From Arthrobacter sp. 9AX (GTDB taxonomy: Bacteria; Actinomycetota; Actinomycetes; Actinomycetales; Micrococcaceae): a stretch of 64,000 nt of DNA. A model generated the notes under the pieces. The model saw only the letters and a list, made by a program, of their open reading frames with translations. It did not search any database and was not told the DNA's origin. Both the position numbers and the translations under genes were made by a program. The stretch lies in assembly GCF_902506095.1 (NCBI RefSeq), contig NZ_LR733293.1, forward strand, positions 1,786,457-1,850,456, in the 5' to 3' direction. This document shows, piece after piece, positions 57,117-64,000 of this stretch; within the stretch, counting starts at the first letter, position 1, and every line of letters begins with the position of its first letter.

Positions 57117-58106
57117 ATGACTGAAGCAGCCCTGATCTCCCGGTTCGATGCATTGCTGGCTGACCTGGACGGTGTGGTGTACGCCGGCCCGCATGCCATC
57201 CCCGGTGCAGTGGAATCCCTCCTCCAGCTGGAAGGCCTGGGAGTCGGCCTGGGCTATGTAACGAACAACGCATCGCGGACACCGGCGCAGGTCGCCGCGC
57301 ACCTCCGTGAGCTGGGTGCCCCGGCCGCTGACGACCAAGTGGTCAGCTCCTCGCAGGCAGCCGCGGAGCTGCTTGCCTCGGAGCTGGCCCCCGGCTCCCG
57401 CGTCCTCATTACCGGAAGCCCGGCACTGGCACAGGAGATCGAACTTGTGGGCCTGGTGCCTGTCTACAGCCAGGACGAGAAGCCGGTTGCCGTAGTCCAG
57501 GGCTTCAACCCGGCCATCGGCTGGAAGGAGCTCGCCGAGGCCGCCTATGTCGTGGCGGCCGGGACGGTGTGGGTAGCCACCAACACGGACATGTCCATCC
57601 CGCAGGCCCGCGGCATCGCCCCCGGCAACGGAACCCTGGTCGCCGCAGTCACAGCCGCCACCGGCCAGACGCCACGCGTAGCGGGCAAGCCGGAAGCCCC
57701 GCTGTTCCACTCCGCCGCCAAGCGGCTTGGAGCCGAGCGCCCACTGGTGGTGGGGGACCGGCTGGACACCGACATCCTGGGCGGCAACAACGCCGGCTTC
57801 GCCACCGTGGCCGTTCTGACCGGCGTCGACACCCCGCAAACAATCCTTGCCGCCCGGGCCGCTGAACGGCCCGACTACATTATTAACGACCTGACGGAGC
57901 TGTACAGCCCGTATCCCGAGGTGATGCACGACGACGGCACCTACACGTGTGGTGAAGCCACCGCGCGTGTAGCCAACGGAGCCGTGGGCATCATCGGCAG
58001 CCAGGACAGCCTCGATTCCTGGCGGGCAGCGTGCGCGGCATGGTGGGCGGCCACGCCGGACGCCTCCACTGCACAGGAGCCGAAACTGGCCTGGCTGGAT
58101 CACTAG
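57117..58106 (+). CDS. HAD-IIA family hydrolase (NagD/PGP-like phosphatase)
   Basis: Protein of 329 aa. HAD motif I is LLADLDGVVYAG (nucleophile Asp near residue 15). Motif II is YVTNNASRT, and motifs III/IV fall in GKPEAPLFHSAAKRLGAERP, then VVGDRLDTDILGGNNAGF. The C2-type cap lies between residues ~80 and 200. The family dephosphorylates small phosphometabolites such as 2-phosphoglycolate or glycerol phosphate. It follows the RG-repeat gene by 5 nt and is likely cotranscribed. Confidence 0.93.
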   Translation: MTEAALISRFDALLADLDGVVYAGPHAIPGAVESLLQLEGLGVGLGYVTNNASRTPAQVAAHLRELGAPAADDQVVSSSQAAAELLASELAPGSRVLITGSPALAQEIELVGLVPVYSQDEKPVAVVQGFNPAIGWKELAEAAYVVAAGTVWVATNTDMSIPQARGIAPGNGTLVAAVTAATGQTPRVAGKPEAPLFHSAAKRLGAERPLVVGDRLDTDILGGNNAGFATVAVLTGVDTPQTILAARAAERPDYIINDLTELYSPYPEVMHDDGTYTCGEATARVANGAVGIIGSQDSLDSWRAACAAWWAATPDASTAQEPKLAWLDH

Positions 58107-58109
58107 GCT
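58104..58109 (+). promoter_or_regulatory. -10 hexamer of a predicted leaderless transcript at 58116
   Basis: TAGGCT overlaps the preceding stop codon and ends 6 nt before the ATG. Confidence 0.45.
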
Positions 58110-58115
58110 GTTGGA

Positions 58116-58370
58116 ATGAGTGAGCTGAGCCCCCTTGACGAATCCGCGGCAGCCCAGCCCTTCCCGGAATGGCCGTCGGGCAGCCACGCGGAGGTGGCGG
58201 ACCACCTGGTCCAACGGTCCCTGGCACCGCTGAATGCCTTGCCCGGGACTCCCGTGGCAGAACACGAAGCGATATACAACGAGCTCCACGACCACCTGCG
58301 GGCGGCTCTGGATGCGGACCCCTCCGTCACGGACGGATCCAGCGCGGCTTCCCGGGACGGTGCCGCCTGA
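58116..58370 (+). CDS. Small acidic hypothetical protein upstream of tlyA
   Basis: Protein of 84 aa, MSELSPLDESAAAQPFPEWP..., acidic, with a predicted helical middle (HAEVADHLVQRSLAPLNALP, VAEHEAIYNELHDHLRAALD). I recognise no family. Its stop overlaps the tlyA start (TGATG), and third-codon GC is high, so it is probably real and coupled to TlyA. Confidence 0.7.
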   Translation: MSELSPLDESAAAQPFPEWPSGSHAEVADHLVQRSLAPLNALPGTPVAEHEAIYNELHDHLRAALDADPSVTDGSSAASRDGAA

Positions 58371-59185
58371 TGCCGCTGCGGCTCGACCAGGCGCTCGTTG
58401 CCCGCGGCCTCGCCAGGTCCCGCACCCATGCCGCCTCCCTGATTGCCGAAGGAAAAGTCAGCTCTGCCGGCCAGGTACTCTCCAAGGCCTCCCTCCAGGT
58501 CGCCGAGGGGACGGACCTGGTGGTCCAGCACGACGAACAGGACACCTACGCGAGCCGGGCCGGGCACAAACTTGCCGGCGCCCTGGATGCTTTCCCGGAG
58601 ATACAGCCGGCGGGCAAAAGGTGCCTTGACGCGGGCGCCTCCACGGGCGGCTTCACTGATGTGCTGCTGCGGCGGGGCGCCGCACATGTGGTGGCGGTCG
58701 ACGTCGGGCACGGGCAGCTGGTGCCCCGACTGCGGGAAGACCCCCGCGTGGAAGTCCACGAGGGACTCAACGTCCGCTACATGTCGCCCGCGGATATCGG
58801 CGGCCCGGCAGCCCTGACCGTAGCTGACCTGTCGTTCATATCGCTGACCCTGGTGGTCCGTCCGCTTGCGGAGTGTACCGGGCCCGGTGGCGACATGGTG
58901 CTCATGGTGAAGCCGCAATTCGAGATCGGCAAGGACCGGCTCGGACGCACCGGGGTGGTGACCTCGGAGCGGGAGCGGCGCATGGCGGTGGAGAAAGTGG
59001 CCCGGGCAGCGCAGGACGCAGGCCTTGACCTCAAGGGCCTGGCGCAGAGCCCGCTCCCCGGCCAGGACGGAAACGTCGAATACTTTCTGTGGATAAACCG
59101 CAGGGCAGGCCAGGAATTGCCTAAGATCGAAGAGCGGGATGCAGCCACTGCTGCCTTGCTCGAACGTATCTGGCACAACCATTAG
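58370..59185 (+). CDS. tlyA: TlyA-family rRNA 2'-O-methyltransferase / hemolysin-like protein
   Basis: Protein of 271 aa. N-terminal S4 domain (LRLDQALVARGLARSRTHAA) is followed by an FtsJ-like Rossmann methyltransferase: SAM motif CLDAGASTGGFTDVLLRRGA (about residues 84-103), then VDVGHGQL and VADLSFISLTLVV. M. tuberculosis TlyA 2'-O-methylates 16S C1409 and 23S C1920 and determines capreomycin sensitivity. ATG 58370 overlaps the previous stop by one base. The tlyA-nadK-recN order is conserved in Actinobacteria. Confidence 0.94.
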   Translation: MPLRLDQALVARGLARSRTHAASLIAEGKVSSAGQVLSKASLQVAEGTDLVVQHDEQDTYASRAGHKLAGALDAFPEIQPAGKRCLDAGASTGGFTDVLLRRGAAHVVAVDVGHGQLVPRLREDPRVEVHEGLNVRYMSPADIGGPAALTVADLSFISLTLVVRPLAECTGPGGDMVLMVKPQFEIGKDRLGRTGVVTSERERRMAVEKVARAAQDAGLDLKGLAQSPLPGQDGNVEYFLWINRRAGQELPKIEERDAATAALLERIWHNH

Positions 59186-59198
59186 AGAGCGGAACCTG

Positions 59199-60224
59199 AT
59201 GAGCAGGCGTGTATTGGTCCTCGCCCACACCGGCCGCGAGGAATCACTGAAGGCCGCCTGGGAGGCCTGTGCCCTGCTGCATGCCTCCGGCATCGTCCCG
59301 GTGATGCAGGAGTCCGAACTGGCGGACATGGAACGCTTCTTCGGGCATCTCGCCCAACCGGTGGAGGTGCTCCACGACCATGTCCAGCTTCCGGACGTTG
59401 AGCTGGTGATGGTCCTGGGCGGGGACGGCACCATCCTCCGCGCGGCCGAACTGGTGCGCGAAGTGGATGTACCCCTGCTCGGCGTGAACCTGGGCCATGT
59501 GGGCTTCCTCGCCGAGAGCGAGCGGGCGGACCTCGCCCAGACCGTTGACTGGATCGCCAGCCGTGAATACACGGTGGAAGAGCGCATGACCATCGACGTC
59601 CAGGTCTGGGTCCGCGGCCAGAAGATCTGGCACACCTGGGCACTGAACGAGGCTGCGATCGAAAAGGCCAACCGGGAACGCATGCTGGAAGTGGTCACCG
59701 AAGTGGACCAGCGCCCGCTGACCACCTTCGGTTGCGACGGCATCGTACTGGCCACGCCCACCGGTTCCACTGCCTACGCGTTTTCCGCCGGCGGCCCCGT
59801 GGTCTGGCCGGAGGTGGAGGCCCTCGTCATCGTTCCCATCAGCGCCCATGCGCTGTTCGCCAAGCCGCTCGTGGTGTCGCCGCGCTCAAAGCTGGCTGTG
59901 GAGGTCTTGGGCCGCACCGACGCCCAGGGCGTCCTCTGGTGCGATGGCCGCCGCTCAGTGGACCTGCCGCCGGGCGCCCGCGTTGAGGTCACCAAGTCAG
60001 CCACCCCCGTCCGGCTGGCCCGCACCCACCAGACTCCCTTCTCCGCCCGGCTGGTGCGGAAGTTCGAACTGCCCATCCACGGCTGGCGCGGCCCTGTCCC
60101 CAAGGCCGAAGCGGTCCACACCGGCCCCATTCCCATCGTCCGGACACCCCGCCCCATGCCGCCTCTCCAGGTGCCGGGCAGCGGGCAGCCGGACATCGAT
60201 CCCGATCCCTCAACCGCAAAGTGA
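59199..60224 (+). CDS. nadK: NAD kinase
   Basis: Protein of 341 aa phosphorylating NAD to NADP. GGDGT motif is in MVLGGDGTILRAAELV (about residues 71-86). The NAD-site strand is GCDGIVLATPTGSTAYAFSA followed by GGP, and NLGHVGFLAE is present. About 40 C-terminal Pro-rich residues (PIPIVRTPRPMPPLQVPGSG) extend past the fold. ATG 59199 was chosen over an in-frame upstream start within tlyA. It is 3 nt from recN. Confidence 0.96.
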   Translation: MSRRVLVLAHTGREESLKAAWEACALLHASGIVPVMQESELADMERFFGHLAQPVEVLHDHVQLPDVELVMVLGGDGTILRAAELVREVDVPLLGVNLGHVGFLAESERADLAQTVDWIASREYTVEERMTIDVQVWVRGQKIWHTWALNEAAIEKANRERMLEVVTEVDQRPLTTFGCDGIVLATPTGSTAYAFSAGGPVVWPEVEALVIVPISAHALFAKPLVVSPRSKLAVEVLGRTDAQGVLWCDGRRSVDLPPGARVEVTKSATPVRLARTHQTPFSARLVRKFELPIHGWRGPVPKAEAVHTGPIPIVRTPRPMPPLQVPGSGQPDIDPDPSTAK

Positions 60225-60227
60225 ACC

Positions 60228-61967
60228 ATGCTTGAAGAACTGAGAATCCGCGATCTGGGCGTCATTACCGACGCAACGCTTCCGCTTGGCCCCGGACTGA
60301 GCGTGGTCACTGGCGAAACAGGCGCCGGCAAGACCATGGTGGTCACCGCCGTCGGACTCCTGCTGGGTGCACGCTCCGACGCCGGTGCCGTCCGGAGCGG
60401 CGCCAAGAGTGCAACGGCCGAGGCAGTTTTGAAGCTCGACGCCGGCCATCCCGCCATTGAGCGTGCGCTGGAGGCCGGCGCTGAGGCGGAGGAGCTCGAC
60501 GACGGCGCGGAGCTGATCCTCGCCCGCCGGCTGGGTGCCGATGGGCGCAGCCGTGCTTTCCTGGGCGGCCGGGCCGCCCCCGTGGGCGTGCTCGCTGAGA
60601 TCGGCGAAACACTGGTGGTGGTCCACGGCCAGTCGGACCAGATCCGGCTCAAGGGCGCCGTGGCCCAGCGCGGGGCCCTGGACAAGTTTGCCGGCGACGC
60701 CCTGGCCGGCCCGCTGTCCGGCTACCAGGGGCTGTACAGCCGCTGGAAAGCGAGCCAGGCGGAGCTGGACGAGCTTCGCAGCGCTGCCCGGGACCGGCTG
60801 CGGGAAGCAGAATCCCTGGAGACCGCCCTCGCCGAGATCGACGAGGTCGATCCGCAGCCGGGGGAGGACGAACTACTCAAGGCCGAGGCAGTGAAACTGG
60901 CCAACGTGGAGGAACTGAGGATCGCGGCCAGCACGGCCCACCAGGCGCTGATCGCGGAGGACTTCGGCGAAGCGGGCGACGCCACCACCCTGGTGGACGC
61001 CGCCAAGCGGACCCTGGAGCACGTGGCAGAACACGACGCCGAACTTGGTTCGGCAGCAGCCCGGCTGGCCGAGGTGGGCTTCCTGCTGAACGATATCGCC
61101 ACCGACCTTGCCAGCTACCAGGCCGGCCTCGACACAGAGGGGCCGGAACGGCTCGCGGAGATCGAGGACCGGCGCGCCGCCCTGGCCAAGCTGATCCGCA
61201 AGTACGCCCCGTCCATCGACGAAGTGCTTGAATGGGCGGAAAAGGCCCGCGTGCGCTTTGACGAACTGCAGGACGATTCAACCCGCATCGAAACCCTGGA
61301 CGCCGTGGTCATCAAGGCCGAGGCGGACCTGCAGAAGCAGGCTGCCGCCATCAGCAAGATCAGGGCCAAAGCCGCCAAGGACCTTTCGGCCCGGGTCAGT
61401 GCCGAGCTGAAGGCCCTGGCCATGGCAGACGCCACTCTGGTGATCAACCTCGAGCCCACCGGCCAGCTGGGAGCGCACGGCGCGGACGAGATCAGCTTCC
61501 TGCTGCAGCCGCACTCCGGTGCTCCGGCCAGGCCGCTGGGCAAGGGTGCGTCCGGCGGTGAACTTTCGCGGGTCATGCTGGCCATTGAGGTGGTGCTGGC
61601 GGCCGTCGACCCCGTCCCCACGTTCGTCTTCGACGAGGTGGACGCCGGCGTGGGCGGACGTGCCGCCGTCGAAATCGGCCGGCGGCTGGCCATGCTGGCC
61701 CGGCACGTGCAGGTGCTGGTGGTCACGCACCTGCCTCAGGTGGCCGCCTTCGCGGACCAGCACATCACCGTCACCAAAACGTCCGTCCGGGGTGCCGACG
61801 GCAAAACCGCCACCGGCTTCACTTCAAGTGATGTCCGACTCCTCGACGGCCCCGGGCGGGTCCGTGAACTGGCCCGCATGCTGGCCGGCCAGGAGGATTC
61901 CGAGTCGGCGCAGGCCCATGCGCAGGAGCTGCTGGACGACGCGAAACTGCTGCCACAACGGGCCTGA
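60228..61967 (+). CDS. recN: DNA repair protein RecN
   Basis: SMC-like ATPase of 579 aa for double-strand-break repair. Walker [21 protein letters not shown] is at residues ~25-44. A coiled coil spans ~155-375. The ABC signature is [20 protein letters not shown] and Walker B is [15 protein letters not shown]-loop [13 protein letters not shown] follows. It starts [13 protein letters not shown] at ATG 60228. No SOS box is visible directly upstream, unlike E. coli recN, so it is probably expressed from the tlyA-nadK unit. Confidence 0.96.
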   Translation: MLEELRIRDLGVITDATLPLGPGLSVVTGETGAGKTMVVTAVGLLLGARSDAGAVRSGAKSATAEAVLKLDAGHPAIERALEAGAEAEELDDGAELILARRLGADGRSRAFLGGRAAPVGVLAEIGETLVVVHGQSDQIRLKGAVAQRGALDKFAGDALAGPLSGYQGLYSRWKASQAELDELRSAARDRLREAESLETALAEIDEVDPQPGEDELLKAEAVKLANVEELRIAASTAHQALIAEDFGEAGDATTLVDAAKRTLEHVAEHDAELGSAAARLAEVGFLLNDIATDLASYQAGLDTEGPERLAEIEDRRAALAKLIRKYAPSIDEVLEWAEKARVRFDELQDDSTRIETLDAVVIKAEADLQKQAAAISKIRAKAAKDLSARVSAELKALAMADATLVINLEPTGQLGAHGADEISFLLQPHSGAPARPLGKGASGGELSRVMLAIEVVLAAVDPVPTFVFDEVDAGVGGRAAVEIGRRLAMLARHVQVLVVTHLPQVAAFADQHITVTKTSVRGADGKTATGFTSSDVRLLDGPGRVRELARMLAGQEDSESAQAHAQELLDDAKLLPQRA

Positions 61968-62084
61968 CGGGTCCGGGAAGGCGTTCGGGAGACGAGGTAC
62001 CCCTTGCTTCCCGGGCGCCCCGGCCAGCAGACTGGATCATTTGGGGAAACAGTTACCCGGACCCGTGGAAGGCTCATTTGATGA

Positions 62085-62090
62085 TAGGCT
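62085..62090 (+). promoter_or_regulatory. -10 hexamer near the pyrG start
   Basis: TAGGCT ends 8 nt before the GTG at 62099, so a leaderless or near-leaderless pyrG mRNA is possible. Confidence 0.4.
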
Positions 62091-62098
62091 CGAATTCC

Positions 62099-63850
62099 GT
62101 GGTGCAGCGATCAAATTCCCGTGTAAATTCCCGGTTCCCGGGCTCGTCCAAGACGACCAAACACATCTTCGTAACCGGTGGTGTGGCGTCCTCGCTCGGT
62201 AAGGGACTGACGGCATCAAGCCTCGGTCATCTGCTGCGGGCACGCGGCCTGTCTGTAACTATGCAGAAGCTCGATCCCTACCTGAACGTGGATCCGGGCA
62301 CGATGAACCCCTTCCAGCACGGCGAAGTCTTCGTCACGGACGACGGTGCCGAGACGGACCTGGACATCGGACACTACGAGCGCTTCCTCGACGAAAACCT
62401 CGAAGGTTCCGCCAACGTCACCACCGGCCAGGTGTACTCCACCGTCATCGCCAAGGAACGCCGCGGCGAATACCTCGGCGACACCGTGCAGGTCATCCCG
62501 CACATCACCGATGAGATCAAGCGCCGCATGCGCCTGCCCGCCGAAGGCAAAAACGCCCCCGACGTCATCATCACCGAAATCGGCGGCACTGTTGGCGACA
62601 TCGAATCCCAGCCGTTCCTCGAATCGGCCCGCCAAGTCCGCCAGGACGTGGGCCGGACCAACGTCTTCTTCCTGCACGTCTCCCTGGTTCCCTACATCGG
62701 ACCGTCCCAGGAGCTGAAGACCAAGCCCACCCAGCACTCCGTCGCCGCGCTGCGCTCCATCGGCATCCAGCCTGAAGCCATCGTCATCCGCTCCGACCGC
62801 GAAGTGCCCGACGCCATGCGCGAAAAGATCGGCCGGATGTGCGACGTCGACATCGACGCCGTGGTCAACGCCGCCGATGCTCCCAGCATCTACGACATCC
62901 CCAAGACCCTGCACACCCAGGGCCTGGACTCCTACATCGTGCGCGCCCTGGACCTGCCGTTCAAGGACGTGGACTGGACCAGCTGGGACAAGCTCCTTGA
63001 AGCAGTCCACAACCCCAAGCACCACGTGGAGATCGCGCTCGTCGGGAAGTACATCGACCTGCCGGACGCCTACCTCTCCGTGACCGAAGCCCTGCGCGCC
63101 GGCGGTTTCGCCAACGACGCCAAGGTCAAGATCCGCTGGGTCCCCTCGGACGAATGCGAAACCCGCGAGGGCGCCATCAAGGCCCTGGACGGCGTCAACG
63201 CCATCTGCGTCCCGGGCGGCTTCGGCATCCGCGGGCTTGAGGGCAAGCTCGGCGCGCTGAAATTCGCGCGTGAAACCAAGCTGCCGGTCCTGGGACTCTG
63301 CCTGGGCCTGCAGTGCATGGTCATCGAGTACGCCCGCAACGTAGTGGGGCTGGAAGGCGCGTCCTCCAGCGAATTCGAACCGGACTCCAAGTACCCGGTC
63401 ATCGCCACCATGGAAGAGCAGCTGGAATTCGTTGAAGGCCGCGGCGACCTTGGCGGCACCATGCGCCTGGGCCTGTACGAAGCCAAGCTCGACGCCGGTT
63501 CCGTCATTGCCGAAACCTACGGCAAGACCACCGTCAGCGAACGCCACCGCCACCGCTATGAGGTGAACAACAAGTACCGCGACCAGATCGCAGCCGAGGG
63601 GCTTGTCTTCTCCGGCACGTCACCGGACGGCAAGCTCGTGGAGTTCGTTGAGCTGCCCGCTGACGTCCACCCGTACTACGTGGCCACCCAGGCGCACCCC
63701 GAGCTGAGCTCCCGCCCCACCCGGCCGCACCCGCTGTTCGCCGGCCTGGTCAAGGCGGCACTGGACCACCAGTCCGGCGCCGACACGGCCGCTCCCCTGG
63801 GCGACGACGCTGTCGAGGCCGCGCCGTCCGGTACGGTAGCCGCTAAGTAG
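62099..63850 (+). CDS. pyrG: CTP synthase
   Basis: Protein of 583 aa converting UTP to CTP with glutamine. N-terminal synthetase domain: [20 protein letters not shown] (P-loop) and [21 protein letters not shown]-terminal class I glutaminase: nucleophile Cys in [16 protein letters not shown], with His/Glu in [17 protein letters not shown] 62099 is preferred because of the nearby -10. An ATG at 62081 and a TTG at 62078 are in frame but would place the -10 inside the gene. The final ~35 residues ([19 protein letters not shown]) are an Ala-rich tail. Confidence 0.96.
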   Translation: MVQRSNSRVNSRFPGSSKTTKHIFVTGGVASSLGKGLTASSLGHLLRARGLSVTMQKLDPYLNVDPGTMNPFQHGEVFVTDDGAETDLDIGHYERFLDENLEGSANVTTGQVYSTVIAKERRGEYLGDTVQVIPHITDEIKRRMRLPAEGKNAPDVIITEIGGTVGDIESQPFLESARQVRQDVGRTNVFFLHVSLVPYIGPSQELKTKPTQHSVAALRSIGIQPEAIVIRSDREVPDAMREKIGRMCDVDIDAVVNAADAPSIYDIPKTLHTQGLDSYIVRALDLPFKDVDWTSWDKLLEAVHNPKHHVEIALVGKYIDLPDAYLSVTEALRAGGFANDAKVKIRWVPSDECETREGAIKALDGVNAICVPGGFGIRGLEGKLGALKFARETKLPVLGLCLGLQCMVIEYARNVVGLEGASSSEFEPDSKYPVIATMEEQLEFVEGRGDLGGTMRLGLYEAKLDAGSVIAETYGKTTVSERHRHRYEVNNKYRDQIAAEGLVFSGTSPDGKLVEFVELPADVHPYYVATQAHPELSSRPTRPHPLFAGLVKAALDHQSGADTAAPLGDDAVEAAPSGTVAAK

Positions 63851-63875
63851 TTCGCACGATACAAAGGACGGCGCG

Positions 63876-64000
63876 ATGCCCGGTACACACGAAGCCACCC
63901 ACGTAGTAAAGGTTTCGGATGCACCGAGCCCGCGCCGTCTTTTGTCCACCGAGAAGGTCTACGAAGGCCGGATCTGGGACGTGGTCAGCGATACGTTCCA
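63876..64000 (+). CDS. NUDIX hydrolase (ADP-ribose pyrophosphatase-like), 5' part only
   Basis: The gene runs off the window after 41 complete codons. The start reads MPGTHEATHVVKVSDAPSPR, then RLLSTEKVYEGRIWDVVSDT. The VYEGRIWDV(V) strand is typical of the N-terminus of ADP-ribose pyrophosphatase NUDIX proteins, which often follow pyrG in Actinobacteria. AAAGGACG precedes the ATG. The Nudix box lies outside, so the assignment rests on this N-terminus and synteny. Confidence 0.7.
   Translation, partial: MPGTHEATHVVKVSDAPSPRRLLSTEKVYEGRIWDVVSDTF

Noticed and set aside
59088..59096. TGTGGATAA (reverse DnaA box) inside tlyA
   Set aside because: Lies within conserved coding sequence (LWINR) and is single; no origin-like context.

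Overview
This window is a contiguous piece of a high-GC actinobacterial chromosome. The best fit is Arthrobacter/Pseudarthrobacter (Micrococcaceae). Reasons: the codon use and GC-rich third positions; many GTG starts; a bifunctional PriA-type HisA; the recA-recX-miaB-miaA-dapF and argCJBDFRGH gene orders; actinobacterial SOS boxes; a mycothiol-dependent-type enzyme; and a 5S rRNA 3' tail and rrn leader that look like Arthrobacter from memory. Nearly everything is core housekeeping. I see no prophage, integrase, transposase, CRISPR array or tRNA gene, and no clear undescribed multi-gene system. The interesting material lies in leaders, operators, repeats and a few broken or odd loci.

Layout. 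1-10.2 kb: ftsK (5' end missing), pgsA, a CinA/PncC protein, a ClgR-type regulator, a MarR regulator on the minus strand, DUF3046, recA-recX, miaB-miaA and dapF. 10.2-16.4 kb: an RsmC-like methyltransferase (minus), hflX with a long structured leader, a DinG-like helicase, lexA (minus), and a divergent SOS-type LysM membrane protein. 16.4-22.3 kb: hisC-hisB-hisH, a 52-residue membrane ORF, priA, an SseB-like protein and an MFS transporter. 22.3-27.4 kb: DUF1844 (minus), infC (ATT start)-rpmI-rplT, a TrmH-family methyltransferase, a GlsB-like membrane protein (minus) and a CDF metal transporter. 27.4-31.7 kb: a frameshifted MFS gene (minus), a NUDIX gene, a LexA-box radical-SAM gene (minus), and a two-gene minus operon (a membrane protein with a zincin-like motif, then SIMPL). 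31.8-37.8 kb: pheST, a quinone oxidoreductase (minus) and a frameshifted fatty-acid desaturase (minus). 37.8-46.6 kb: the complete arginine operon argCJBDFRGH. 46.6-50.9 kb: a PNPOx-family protein, a maleylpyruvate-isomerase-family protein, and an alkylation-repair group (ogt and ada-alkA on minus, mpg on plus). 50.9-57.1 kb: a HelD/HelR-like RNA polymerase motor, tyrS, a gutted rrn locus, and an RG-repeat/TPR protein. 57.1-64 kb: HAD phosphatase, a small acidic ORF, tlyA, nadK, recN, pyrG and the start of a NUDIX gene.

How it fits together. DNA repair is a recurring theme: recA, recX, lexA, the LysM divergon, a DinG-like helicase, recN, Ogt, Ada-AlkA, Mpg and the Rv2578c-type radical-SAM gene. 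Four LexA-type boxes can be read by eye. At least fifteen genes or short ORFs have a TANNNT -10 hexamer 6-8 nt before the start codon, which predicts many leaderless mRNAs. The most striking anomaly is after tyrS. There, a complete-looking rrn promoter and boxA leader runs directly into the last ~12 nt of a 5S rRNA and its terminator, with no 16S, 23S or 5S body between them.
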